Made by a program: the position numbers and the translations under genes. Positions 1-7,622 of a DNA stretch of 36,587 bases are shown one piece after another. The notes beneath the pieces are model-generated. The model saw only the letters and a program-made list of their open reading frames with translations. It ran no database searches and was not told where the DNA came from. Source of the DNA: a virus; IMG/VR virus record IMGVR_UViG_3300020187_000091, positions 1 to 36,587 of that record. One strand, written 5' to 3'. How positions within the stretch are numbered: position 1 is the stretch's first letter; each line of letters starts with the position of its first letter.

Positions 1-1
1 A

Positions 2-124
2 AACCCAGGATCATATATGACTACCTTAAATGAAGGTAAAAATATAGTTACTTATGATTATACAAATGTTAATAAAGTAATACACGAAATCCTTTGTTCA
101 AAGGGTTCATGTCCTATCATATAA
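2..124 (+). CDS. C-terminal end of an unidentified protein (5' truncated)
   Basis: An open frame enters from the left edge and stops at TAA 122-124, giving about 40 C-terminal residues that end in CSKGSCPII. It is followed 40 nt later by a strong terminator, so it closes an upstream transcription unit. In T4-like genomes the gene before the scaffold is usually the prohead protease (gp21), but nothing in these 40 residues lets me assign that. The two cysteines near the end are the only distinctive feature. No function is claimed. Confidence 0.5.
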   Translation, partial: NPGSYMTTLNEGKNIVTYDYTNVNKVIHEILCSKGSCPII

Positions 125-165
125 AAATATTTTCTTCGGACGCTACCGACGGATTATAAACATTA

Positions 166-186
166 GACGCCTTTTTGGCGTCTTTT
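166..186 (+). terminator. Rho-independent terminator
   Basis: Stem GACGCC (166-171) pairs perfectly with GGCGTC (177-182) across a T5 loop and is followed by TTTT. It separates the upstream partial gene from the scaffold/capsid operon. Confidence 0.85.
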
Positions 187-206
187 GTGTTCTTGAAAAA
201 TGTTTA

Positions 207-216
207 TATATTTATA
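207..216 (+). promoter_or_regulatory. Candidate late promoter for the scaffold/capsid operon
   Basis: TATATTTATA lies 20 nt after the terminator and resembles the ATATTTATAA box seen before other virion genes in this window. Unlike those, it lies about 96 nt before its gene, leaving room for a structured leader (225-287). It has no -33 element. Role inferred from position and motif recurrence. Confidence 0.5.
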
Positions 217-224
217 CGCATAAT

Positions 225-287
225 ACACCATCTCTTATATGGTGTCAATAAAACAAATTAATTCTATTACGGTTCCTAATAACCGTA
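225..287 (+). promoter_or_regulatory. Two tandem hairpins in the 5' leader of the scaffold/capsid mRNA
   Basis: Hairpin 1: ACACCAT (225-231) pairs with ATGGTGT (239-245), 7 bp with a 7-nt loop. Hairpin 2: TACGGTT (268-274) pairs with AACCGTA (281-287), 7 bp with a 6-nt loop. Neither is followed by a T-run, so they are not terminators. If transcription starts just after the box at 207-216, hairpin 1 sits at the extreme 5' end of the mRNA, where it could protect the capsid message from decay. The pairing is directly visible; the role is inferred. Confidence 0.5.
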
Positions 288-312
288 TTTCACAAATTTA
301 AATTTTGCGATT

Positions 313-1341
313 ATGTCAAACAACAGAGATTTGCTCAAAGAAGCAATTGCTGATGCTAAATCGGTTAAAGAAACCGCAATAGCAAACGCTAAAGCTGCTT
401 TAGAAGAAGCATTTACACCCCACTTAAAATCTATGTTATCTGCTAAATTGGAAGAAATGGATAGAGACGATGAAGACATCGACGAAACTATTACTAACGA
501 AGTAGAAGAACTAGAAGAAGTAGAAGAAGTAAATGAAACTGAAGAAGTAGAAGAAGCTAAAAAAGAAGAGATTGAAGAAATCAATCTTGACGAGTTACTT
601 GCAGAACTCGAAGGAAGTAAAGAAAAAGAAGAAGTTAAAGAATCTGAAGAAATTGAAGAAACTGAAGAAGTAACTGAAGAAGAAGAAGTTGAAGATGTAG
701 AAATCGAAGACGAAGAAGCTGAAGGTGAAATGGAAGAAGAAGTTGATTTAGAAGACATGACTGAAGATGATCTTAAATCTTTTATCGAGGATGTAATTAA
801 GGACATGGTAGAAGCTGGTGAGTTAGAAGCTGGAGAAGAAGTAGAATCAGAAGAAGAAGGCGAAGAAGCTGGATTAGAAGATGAAATGGATATCGAAATC
901 GAAGACGAAGTAGAACCTATGATGGAAAAAGAAGAAGAAGTAGAAGAAGTAGTAGTAAGCGAAAAAGAAGAAGAAGTAGATGAAAGTCAAGTTTTATCTG
1001 CATTATCTGAAATTGAGGAACTTAAAAAGGAACTTAATGAAGTTAACTTATTAAACGCTAAATTACTTTATACTAACAAAATCTTCAAAGCTAAAAACTT
1101 ATCAGAAGATAAGAAAGTAAAAGTGTTGAAAGCTTTTGATAAAGCCGCAACCGTAAAAGAAGCTAAAGTTATTTTTGAAACATTAAACGAAGGTATTTCA
1201 TCTCAGATGACAAGACCATCAGTTAATGAAGTAAAAGGTAGTGCTTCAAAAGCAACAGGATTAACTCCTAATGCAAAACAACCAATCGTTGAAAACGATG
1301 CATTCATGAGAATGCAAAAATTGGCTGGTATTATTAAATAA
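313..1341 (+). CDS. Prohead core scaffold protein, gp22-like
   Basis: This 342-residue, extremely Glu-rich protein lies directly upstream of the major capsid gene, the position of T4 gene 22, whose product forms the inner prohead core and is later degraded. Residues about 55-225 are almost entirely E, with D, V and I. The N-terminal 45 residues are basic and Ala-rich and look helical. From about 225 the chain becomes a predicted coiled coil with a more ordinary composition, ending in NDAFMRMQKLAGIIK, an ending like that of scaffolds in other T4-like phages. Long GAA repeats encode the acidic core. It is likely co-transcribed with the capsid gene, since only 29 nt separate them. Identification rests on composition, gene order and the C-terminus. 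Confidence 0.75.
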   Translation: MSNNRDLLKEAIADAKSVKETAIANAKAALEEAFTPHLKSMLSAKLEEMDRDDEDIDETITNEVEELEEVEEVNETEEVEEAKKEEIEEINLDELLAELEGSKEKEEVKESEEIEETEEVTEEEEVEDVEIEDEEAEGEMEEEVDLEDMTEDDLKSFIEDVIKDMVEAGELEAGEEVESEEEGEEAGLEDEMDIEIEDEVEPMMEKEEEVEEVVVSEKEEEVDESQVLSALSEIEELKKELNEVNLLNAKLLYTNKIFKAKNLSEDKKVKVLKAFDKAATVKEAKVIFETLNEGISSQMTRPSVNEVKGSASKATGLTPNAKQPIVENDAFMRMQKLAGIIK

Positions 1342-1370
1342 AAATAATTAAAAACTTAAAACTTAAAAAA

Positions 1371-2990
1371 ATGAGCTTAAATTCATTATTAGAAAGCGCA
1401 AACCCTTATCACTCAGTACAGAGTGACGCGGCTAGATTATCTAGCAAATGGGAAAAAACAGGATTATTAGAAGGAATTAAAGGTGCCCACAAAACAAACA
1501 TGGGTATTATCCTTGAAAACCAAGCTAAGCAATTAGTAGTTGAGTCTTCTCAATCAGGTGGTGGTGTAGCAGGTGCTAGTTTCGCTACAGGAACAGGAGA
1601 ACAATGGGCTGGTGTAGCTTTACCATTAGTACGTAAAGTATTTGGTCAAATCGCTGCTCAAGAATTTGTATCAGTACAACCAATGAACTTACCTTCAGGT
1701 CTTGTATTTTATTTAGATTTCCAATACGGAACTGGTAAATCAGGACAAGCTGAAAATGGGTCATTATATGGTACTGTAGACGGGTTTGCTTCAAATGACA
1801 CTTCAGGTGGTCTTTATGGTGCAGGTCGTTTCGGATACTCAATTAATGAAGTAACAAAAACCGGAGCAACTGTTACTGAAGCTTCTGCTTCTTGGTCTGA
1901 CTTAAATTTCGATTCAGAATATTCTGCATCTGTAATTGCTGGATCTTCTTTGTATCAAACTATCACAGTTGCTGATACTGAATTAGTAAACTTAGATAAA
2001 GAAGGTGTAAGAGCTTTTCAATTGAAAGATGGTGCTAATGACGTACAAATTTCTGCTTTCACTAAAAGAAATGCTGCTGACACTGCAACTGTATTTGTTG
2101 CTTTATTAGCAGATGTTACTGGTGCTACTTTAGATGTTGCTTATCAACTACAAACAAAAGATAATGCACGTGGTGATTTCGAAGACGGAAATGCTGCCTT
2201 AACTCCAAAAGCTGCTGCAATCTCTATTCCAGAAATCAATGTACAGATGAAATCATCTGCAATCGTTGCTAAAACTAGAAAATTGAAAGCTGTATGGACT
2301 CCTGAGTTCGCACAAGATTTAAATGCATACCACGCTTTAGATGCTGAAGCTGAATTAACTTCTATCTTATCTGAATACATTTCTTTAGAAATCGATTTAG
2401 AGATCTTAGATATGTTAATGGAAAATGCTTCTGCTGGTAGCGAAGTATGGTCTGCAGTAAACAACAGATCAATCGTTGACAATGGTGCTGGTGGTGACAT
2501 CAACAATAACTTAGGATTCTTTAATTCACAAGGACAATGGTTCCAAACATTAGGAACTAAAATCCAGAAATTATCTAACGTTATTCACCAGAAAACTCTT
2601 AGAGGTGGTGCTAACTTTATGGTACTTTCTCCAGCAGTTTCTACAATCATCGAATCTATTCCAGGATTTGCAGGTGACGTAGATGGTGATGTTGAAAAAT
2701 CAAACTATGCTTTTGGTGTACAGAAGATGGGTGCATTAGGTGGTGGTAAGATCAAGGTTTACAAAAACCCTTACATGACTGAAAACCAAATCTTATTAGG
2801 ATTTAGAGGAACACAATTCTTAGAATCAGGTGCAGTATTTGCTCCATACATTCCATTAATTATGACTCCTTTAGTATACGATCCAGATACTTTCACACCA
2901 AGAAAAGGATTGTTAACTAGATATGCTAAGAAAATGGTTCGCCCGGAATTCTATGGTACAATCAAAGTAGAAGGTTTAAATACTATCTAG
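1371..2990 (+). CDS. gp23: Major capsid protein, gp23-like
   Basis: This 539-residue protein is close to T4 gp23 in length (521) and forms the hexameric capsid lattice. The N-terminus has the family pattern of a short helical leader (SSKWEKTGLLEGIKG, then ILENQAKQL), which in T4 is the region removed by the prohead protease. The C-terminus YAKKMVRPEFYGTIKVEGL is characteristic of T4-type capsid proteins, preceded by LVYDPDTFTPRKGLLTR. A Thr/Ser/Ala-rich stretch at about residues 160-270 may correspond to a surface insertion domain. The start ATG follows an A-rich stretch with no Shine-Dalgarno site. A strong terminator follows the stop, so this is the last gene of the scaffold/capsid unit. 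Confidence 0.92.
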   Translation: MSLNSLLESANPYHSVQSDAARLSSKWEKTGLLEGIKGAHKTNMGIILENQAKQLVVESSQSGGGVAGASFATGTGEQWAGVALPLVRKVFGQIAAQEFVSVQPMNLPSGLVFYLDFQYGTGKSGQAENGSLYGTVDGFASNDTSGGLYGAGRFGYSINEVTKTGATVTEASASWSDLNFDSEYSASVIAGSSLYQTITVADTELVNLDKEGVRAFQLKDGANDVQISAFTKRNAADTATVFVALLADVTGATLDVAYQLQTKDNARGDFEDGNAALTPKAAAISIPEINVQMKSSAIVAKTRKLKAVWTPEFAQDLNAYHALDAEAELTSILSEYISLEIDLEILDMLMENASAGSEVWSAVNNRSIVDNGAGGDINNNLGFFNSQGQWFQTLGTKIQKLSNVIHQKTLRGGANFMVLSPAVSTIIESIPGFAGDVDGDVEKSNYAFGVQKMGALGGGKIKVYKNPYMTENQILLGFRGTQFLESGAVFAPYIPLIMTPLVYDPDTFTPRKGLLTRYAKKMVRPEFYGTIKVEGLNTI

Positions 2991-3020
2991 TAGATATTTA
3001 AATATTTCTTAATAAAATTA

Positions 3021-3044
3021 ACCCGGCTTAGGCCGGGTTTTTTT
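3021..3044 (+). terminator. Rho-independent terminator after the capsid gene
   Basis: ACCCGGC (3021-3027) pairs with GCCGGGT (3032-3038) over a TTAG loop and is followed by T7. It is the most GC-rich hairpin in the left part of the window and ends the scaffold/capsid transcript. Confidence 0.92.
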
Positions 3045-3053
3045 ATCCTTTTC

Positions 3054-3064
3054 ATATGTATAAT
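3054..3064 (+). promoter_or_regulatory. ATATGTATnAA box downstream of the capsid terminator
   Basis: ATATGTATAAT lies just after the terminator T-run and about 115 nt before the phoH-like gene. The same ATATGTATnAA core recurs at 12007 and 30887, each time after a terminator and before a gene. The 3045-3177 spacer is otherwise AT-rich with nothing else recognisable. Confidence 0.3.
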
Positions 3065-3177
3065 AAAAGTAATATGTTATAGTTAAAATGTATGTTATAT
3101 TATTAAAATTTATGTTTTTTAATGTATCTACAACATTACTATCCATCTTACATTTAATCTATCACTAAAACCAATAT

Positions 3178-3867
3178 ATGGCATCAAAACACCATACTGA
3201 CGAAGTTTTCACACAAAAACGTAGACCAAATAAAAACCCTATTAAGTTTCAAGTACAACTAAATGAAGAACAAAAAGAAGCTAAAGCTCTAGTGGTAGAC
3301 AACCCAATAACTGTTATACGTGGTTTAGCAGGTTCGGGTAAAACATTAGTAGCAACACAGGCGGCATTAGATTTTTTCTTTACAAAACAAGTAGAAAAAA
3401 TAATAATTACAAGACCTACAGTTTCTAAGGAAGACATAGGTTTCCTACCTGGAGATTTAAAAGAAAAAATGGATCCTTGGTTAGCCCCAATATATCATAA
3501 TCTTTATATGCTATATAATAGAGAAAAAATCGACAAACACTTAGAAAAGGAAGATATAGAAATTGTACCCTTTGCTTTTATGAGAGGTAGAACTTTTACT
3601 AATTCCTTCATTATTGTAGATGAGGCACAAAATGTAACACACTCTCAAATGGAAACAGTAATAGGTAGACTTGGGAAAGGTTCTATTATGGTAATTTGTG
3701 GGGATATGGGTCAAATAGATCTTAAAGATAAAAGAGAAAGTGGTTTTTCATTTCTAAGTAGACTTGAAGAACAAGTGGAGGGTTTCAAAACTATTACACT
3801 AGAAAAAAATCATAGACATAGTATAGTATCCCCAATACTTGGAGTATACCAGAAATTTAGGGATTAA
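3178..3867 (+). CDS. phoH: PhoH-like ATPase
   Basis: This 229-residue P-loop protein has a Walker A motif GLAGSGKT at residues 49-56 (K55, T56), a Walker B with DEAQ at about 148-151 in FIIVDEAQN, and the helicase-like segment ICGDMGQIDL near 180. This is the PhoH pattern. PhoH genes are common in phages of marine bacteria and often lie among structural genes; their role in infection is unsettled (phosphate stress and RNA metabolism have both been proposed). Here it sits between capsid and neck genes. The N-terminal 20 residues are basic and poorly conserved in style. The family assignment is firm, the biological role is not. Confidence 0.88.
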   Translation: MASKHHTDEVFTQKRRPNKNPIKFQVQLNEEQKEAKALVVDNPITVIRGLAGSGKTLVATQAALDFFFTKQVEKIIITRPTVSKEDIGFLPGDLKEKMDPWLAPIYHNLYMLYNREKIDKHLEKEDIEIVPFAFMRGRTFTNSFIIVDEAQNVTHSQMETVIGRLGKGSIMVICGDMGQIDLKDKRESGFSFLSRLEEQVEGFKTITLEKNHRHSIVSPILGVYQKFRD

Positions 3868-3878
3868 CTATTTTTATC

Positions 3879-3888
3879 ATATTTATAA
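3879..3888 (+). promoter_or_regulatory. Late promoter box ATATTTATAA
   Basis: An exact ATATTTATAA followed by CAAAAA lies 12 nt before the ATG of the neck gene. The same ten bases, with a similar A-rich downstream flank, precede five other virion genes at 12-25 nt. A start site a few bases downstream would leave a leader of only about 6-10 nt. Confidence 0.6.
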
Positions 3889-3900
3889 CAAAAATATAGT

Positions 3901-5040
3901 ATGGCAAACATTCCCATATACGATGGTAGTCCAAGTTGGACCACAGGTTTAACACCTTTTGGTTTTTACGATAATGACCCTCAATTTCAAACTGATGCAG
4001 TTAAAGTAGCAAAATTTTGTGCTCAACGCTTAGGATACCCCCTAACTGATGTAGAACTCCAGGATATGAGTTTCTTTACAGCATTTGAAGAAGCAGTAAC
4101 TGTATACGGTAATGAGTTATACTCTTACCAAATTAGAGATAACCAACTTACATTAGAAGGATTACCAACTGGTAGTAACTTGAATACAAGTGTTATTACT
4201 CCTAGTTTTGAACCTATTGTTAAGTTAACTGAAATGTATGGTGCTGAAGCTGGTACAGGGGGTAATGTAACTTATTATACTGGTTCTTTCCCCTTAACAG
4301 CAAGTAAACAAACTTACGATTTAAAAGAATGGGCCATAGATCAAGGAATAACAGGTAGTATTGAAATTAAAAGAGTGTTTTATGAAAGCTCCCCAGCAAT
4401 AGGTAAGATATATGATCCTTATTTAGGAAATGGTCTTAACTTAATGAGTAGCTTTGGTTTTGGTGGAATGAGCCCTGGTATTGGTGCATTTATGATGATG
4501 CCTACTAACTTCGATATGGCAATGATACAAGCTATAGAGATAAGTGAACAAGTTAGAAGATCAAATTATAGCTTTGAATTAAAAAATAATAATTTAACCA
4601 TTTTTCCAGTCCCAACAACAGGAAGTGGTAATTTTAGGTTTGAATATATTAATAGGGAAGAAAGAATAGCAGGTAGTGCTACAAACACTCCTGGAAATGT
4701 TACTAATGTTTCTAACTCTCCATATTCAAACCCAACATACACAAACATAAACTCAGTTGGTAGACAATGGATTTTTGAATATGCTCTAGCAATATCTAAA
4801 GAAATGTTAGGTTACGTTAGAGGTAAATATAGTAATATTCCAATTCCTAATGCCGATGTTACTTTAAATCAAGGGGACTTAATTACGGCGGCAACAGCCG
4901 AAAAGAATTCATTAATTGAAAGGTTAAGATCTTATTTTGATGAAACATCTAGAAAGTCATTACTTGAAAGAAGATCACAAGAAGCAGAATTTAAACAAAC
5001 GGAATTAAAACAAGTTCCATATACAATCTATATTGGTTGA
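3901..5040 (+). CDS. Head-neck protein, probably gp13-like
   Basis: This 379-residue protein is probably the T4 gene 13 counterpart, which closes the head after DNA packaging. It heads a trio (this gene, 5100 and 5630) whose order matches T4 genes 13-14-15. The N-terminus (PSWTTGLTPFGFYDNDPQFQ, then AKFCAQRLGYPLTDVEL and FFTAFEEAV) is a pattern I associate with neck proteins of distant T4-like phages. The middle (about 170-215) is Met/Gly/Phe-rich, and the C-terminal 60 residues are helical and charged. It has its own late box 12 nt upstream. The gp13 name comes from synteny and remembered family appearance rather than a diagnostic motif. Confidence 0.6.
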   Translation: MANIPIYDGSPSWTTGLTPFGFYDNDPQFQTDAVKVAKFCAQRLGYPLTDVELQDMSFFTAFEEAVTVYGNELYSYQIRDNQLTLEGLPTGSNLNTSVITPSFEPIVKLTEMYGAEAGTGGNVTYYTGSFPLTASKQTYDLKEWAIDQGITGSIEIKRVFYESSPAIGKIYDPYLGNGLNLMSSFGFGGMSPGIGAFMMMPTNFDMAMIQAIEISEQVRRSNYSFELKNNNLTIFPVPTTGSGNFRFEYINREERIAGSATNTPGNVTNVSNSPYSNPTYTNINSVGRQWIFEYALAISKEMLGYVRGKYSNIPIPNADVTLNQGDLITAATAEKNSLIERLRSYFDETSRKSLLERRSQEAEFKQTELKQVPYTIYIG

Positions 5041-5099
5041 TGAAAAGTTATTTAGTATATATAACAACTAACATTATTAATGGGAAAAAATAGATAAAT

Positions 5100-5630
5100 A
5101 TGGCAATGTTTGGTCGCTCACGAGATGTGAGTTTAATACGAGGGTTAAATAGAGAGTTATTACATGACATTGTAACTCAACAAGCCGCTATCTATAAATT
5201 TAAATTAGAAGAAACTGGTGTAAGTATTTATGGGGAAGCAGCCGGTGAAAAATATTATGATGGTCCCTTCTTATTTAATTGTTTAATAAATAGACAAGAC
5301 CAAGCATATACTGAAGGAGATGAAGGAGTTGGGTTTAATCAAGGGATTGAATTTTCATTTTTTAGAGATGATTTAGTAGATGCCAATGTGGTTCCTGAAA
5401 TAGGAGATATTATACTATACCAAAAAAGTTATTATGGTGTAGATTCTACAGTATCTAACCAATATTTTGTAGGTAAAAACCCAGATTACCCAAATAATAA
5501 TTCAGATGGTACTGCGAATCCACTAAACCCAGGTTTAGAAGATTTTGGAGTTAGCTTATCTATTATAATTAAAACATATAAAATTCCTGACGATAAAGTA
5601 GCAATTTCACCTTATAAAGAAAGATTTTAA
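5100..5630 (+). CDS. Neck protein, gp14-like
   Basis: This 176-residue protein is likely the T4 gp14 counterpart, which together with gp13 forms the neck connecting head and tail. Visible features are an N-terminal helix (about residues 15-45, LIRGLNRELLHDIVTQQAAI), then IYGEAAGEKYYDGPFLFNCLI, and later SFFRDDLV, EIGDIILYQKSYYGVD and NQYFVGKNPDY, a sequence of motifs I recognise from gp14 proteins of marine T4-like phages. It is shorter than T4 gp14 (256). Its stop overlaps the next start (TAATG), so it is translationally coupled to the gp15-like gene. A weaker ATATATAACA box lies about 33 nt upstream. Confidence 0.65.
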   Translation: MAMFGRSRDVSLIRGLNRELLHDIVTQQAAIYKFKLEETGVSIYGEAAGEKYYDGPFLFNCLINRQDQAYTEGDEGVGFNQGIEFSFFRDDLVDANVVPEIGDIILYQKSYYGVDSTVSNQYFVGKNPDYPNNNSDGTANPLNPGLEDFGVSLSIIIKTYKIPDDKVAISPYKERF

Positions 5631-6508
5631 TGGCTGATTTTAAACCATACCCTAAAAAACAAGTAGAAATTAGTAAAGGATTGCAAACCGCATTTGATAC
5701 TGAAAGGGGAAATCCCAATAAAGATGTTAACCCCAATAAATCTCAAACTGGAATTGAATTTAATAGATCAACTAAGATCAGCCAAAAAGGAGATACTTCA
5801 AAAACATTTTCAGTAGGACTTAAAGATATTGATGAGGCTGTATTTTACTATTTTAATAATGTAATTCAACCCTTTGTATATCAAAATGGAGAAAGAAGAA
5901 CAGTCCCTATAATATATGGTAATCCTGAAAGATGGAAATCATATCAAAGAGATGGGTATTATAGAGATAAAGGAGGATCAGTAATGCTTCCAATTATAAT
6001 AATAAAAAGAGATTCTATAGAAAAAGATAGAAGTACTTACAATAAACTAGACTCTAATTCACCCAACTTATATGGAACTTTCCAACAGGGTTTCAATGCC
6101 AAAAACTCATATAATAACTTTAACTTATTAAATAATAGAACCCCTACTAAACAATTTAACACCATAGTAGTTCCTGATTACCTTAATGTAACTTATAGTT
6201 GTATTGTTCAAACTTACTACATGGAACAATTAAATAATATAATTGAGGCCGTAGAATATGCTTCTGATTCATATTGGGGTGATCCGGAAAGGTTTAAATT
6301 TAATACTAGGGTAAATTCTTTTACTACGGCTGCTGAAATGACAGCTGGTCAAGATAGACTAGTTAAAAGTACTTTTGATATTAACTTAAGGGGTTATATC
6401 ATCCCGGACGTAATGCAGAAAGATTTAAATTCCATTAAAAAACTGAATTCAAGATCCAAAATAAACATTACTACTGAAACTACTGGAAACATTAATGAAA
6501 TTCCGTGA
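5630..6508 (+). CDS. Tail completion and sheath stabiliser, gp15-like
   Basis: This 292-residue protein is the likely T4 gp15 counterpart (272 residues), the hexameric cap on top of the finished tail that lets it join the head. The most telling region is about residues 185-270: TYSCIVQTYYMEQLNNIIEA, followed by a phenylalanine- and threonine-rich strand region and FDINLRGYIIPDVMQ, a pattern shared with gp15 proteins. The N-terminal 60 residues are polar and repeatedly use NPNK. Start and stop overlap with the gp14-like gene (TAATG). Placement third in the 13-14-15 order supports the call. Confidence 0.65.
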   Translation: MADFKPYPKKQVEISKGLQTAFDTERGNPNKDVNPNKSQTGIEFNRSTKISQKGDTSKTFSVGLKDIDEAVFYYFNNVIQPFVYQNGERRTVPIIYGNPERWKSYQRDGYYRDKGGSVMLPIIIIKRDSIEKDRSTYNKLDSNSPNLYGTFQQGFNAKNSYNNFNLLNNRTPTKQFNTIVVPDYLNVTYSCIVQTYYMEQLNNIIEAVEYASDSYWGDPERFKFNTRVNSFTTAAEMTAGQDRLVKSTFDINLRGYIIPDVMQKDLNSIKKLNSRSKINITTETTGNINEIP

Positions 6509-6539
6509 TAAATTGAATTAGGTTCATTATGTTGTACCT

Positions 6540-7622
6540 ATGAAAGTTTTATTTATAGCACCACATTTAAGTACGGGTGGAATGCCCGCATTCTTATTAA
6601 AACGTATACAAGCTCTACAACAATATAACGACAATATTGAAATATTTGTTGTAGAATGGAAAATGTATAGTCCTACATTTGTGGTACAACGCAACCAAAT
6701 CCAAGAACTATTGGGTGACAACTTTATCCCTCTTCATGGAAATAAAGAATTTCAACAAAATATTATAAAAATATGTTATGATAATAACATAGACGTAGTC
6801 CATATAGAAGAAATACCTGAAGGATTTGATGGTCATAACCCGTTTCCATTTGAAATACAAGAACAACTATATGACTCCTCCCATCCTTGGGTCGTAGTAG
6901 AAACATGCCATAACATTTACTTTAATCCTAACGAACAAAAGAAATTAGAACCTAATGGGTATGCTTTTGTAACACCTCACCATTTAGAAAATACATTTAA
7001 AGATACAAAGGCATCAAAATCATTAATCCCATTCCCAATAGACCCTAGCATCCAATCAGACAAAACTCGAGAAGAAATTTTAGACGAAATAGGATATAGA
7101 CATAAGGGAGAATTTCATATTCTTAATTTAGGACTATGGACCCCAGGGAAAAATCAAGCTTATGCTCTTAATATAGCTAAAAATTTATATGAAAAATATG
7201 GGTTTACTTACATATTTCATTTTGTAGGTAATCAAGCCCCCAATTTTAAAGAATATTGGGGTCCCTTAATGGAAGATATCTCACCAAATGTTTTAATTTG
7301 GGGTGAAAGGAGTGATACCGCAGAATATTTAAAACTAGCAGATTTAATGTTATTTACTTCTACGTGGGAGTGTAATCCCATTGTATTAAAAGAAGCTATT
7401 GCAAATAATCTTAAAATCATGGCTAATAATTTGGACCATTACGGAGATGAATATAAACCATTCATTACAGACATAACTGGAAACGATATTACTGATGTTA
7501 ATAACTTAATTGATATCATCCATTCACCCATTAAATATTTAGATTACGACATAGGAAATAATATGCAAAAATTTGCTAAAAACCATATTGAATTTTACAC
7601 CTCTTTACTAAATGAAAAATAA
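6540..7622 (+). CDS. Glycosyltransferase, GT4-type (GT-B fold)
   Basis: This 360-residue protein has the GT-B layout. The N-terminal Rossmann-type half begins MKVLFIAPHLSTGGM, with the Gly-rich acceptor-side loop (STGGMP, about 11-16). The C-terminal half carries ILNLGLWTPGKNQ (about 195-207) and the retaining-GT signature E-x7-E at E277 to E285 (ECNPIVLKE), which binds the donor nucleotide sugar. It is most probably a retaining sugar transferase of the GT4 clan. The gene overlaps the next glycosyltransferase by 11 nt and both lie between neck and sheath genes, so they probably act together, on a virion protein or on a host surface glycan. The donor and target cannot be read from sequence. 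Confidence 0.85.
   Translation: MKVLFIAPHLSTGGMPAFLLKRIQALQQYNDNIEIFVVEWKMYSPTFVVQRNQIQELLGDNFIPLHGNKEFQQNIIKICYDNNIDVVHIEEIPEGFDGHNPFPFEIQEQLYDSSHPWVVVETCHNIYFNPNEQKKLEPNGYAFVTPHHLENTFKDTKASKSLIPFPIDPSIQSDKTREEILDEIGYRHKGEFHILNLGLWTPGKNQAYALNIAKNLYEKYGFTYIFHFVGNQAPNFKEYWGPLMEDISPNVLIWGERSDTAEYLKLADLMLFTSTWECNPIVLKEAIANNLKIMANNLDHYGDEYKPFITDITGNDITDVNNLIDIIHSPIKYLDYDIGNNMQKFAKNHIEFYTSLLNEK

Noticed and set aside
276-806. Long Ser-rich frame on the minus strand opposite the scaffold gene
   Set aside because: It is the antisense reading of GAA/GAT repeats (TTC/TCT giving Ser), so its composition is an artefact of the acidic plus-strand gene.
480-1000. GAA-rich triplet repeats as a microsatellite
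   Set aside because: They stay in frame and encode the Glu-rich core expected for a scaffold; no longer-period duplication was seen.
2144-2506. 120-codon minus-strand frame within the capsid gene
   Set aside because: It lies wholly inside a strongly identified gene, has no promoter or start context, and no other minus-strand gene is supported in the window.
3088-3168. 26-codon hydrophobic frame in the spacer before phoH
   Set aside because: Very short, in AT-rich DNA where hydrophobic codons arise by chance, with no coupling to a neighbour.
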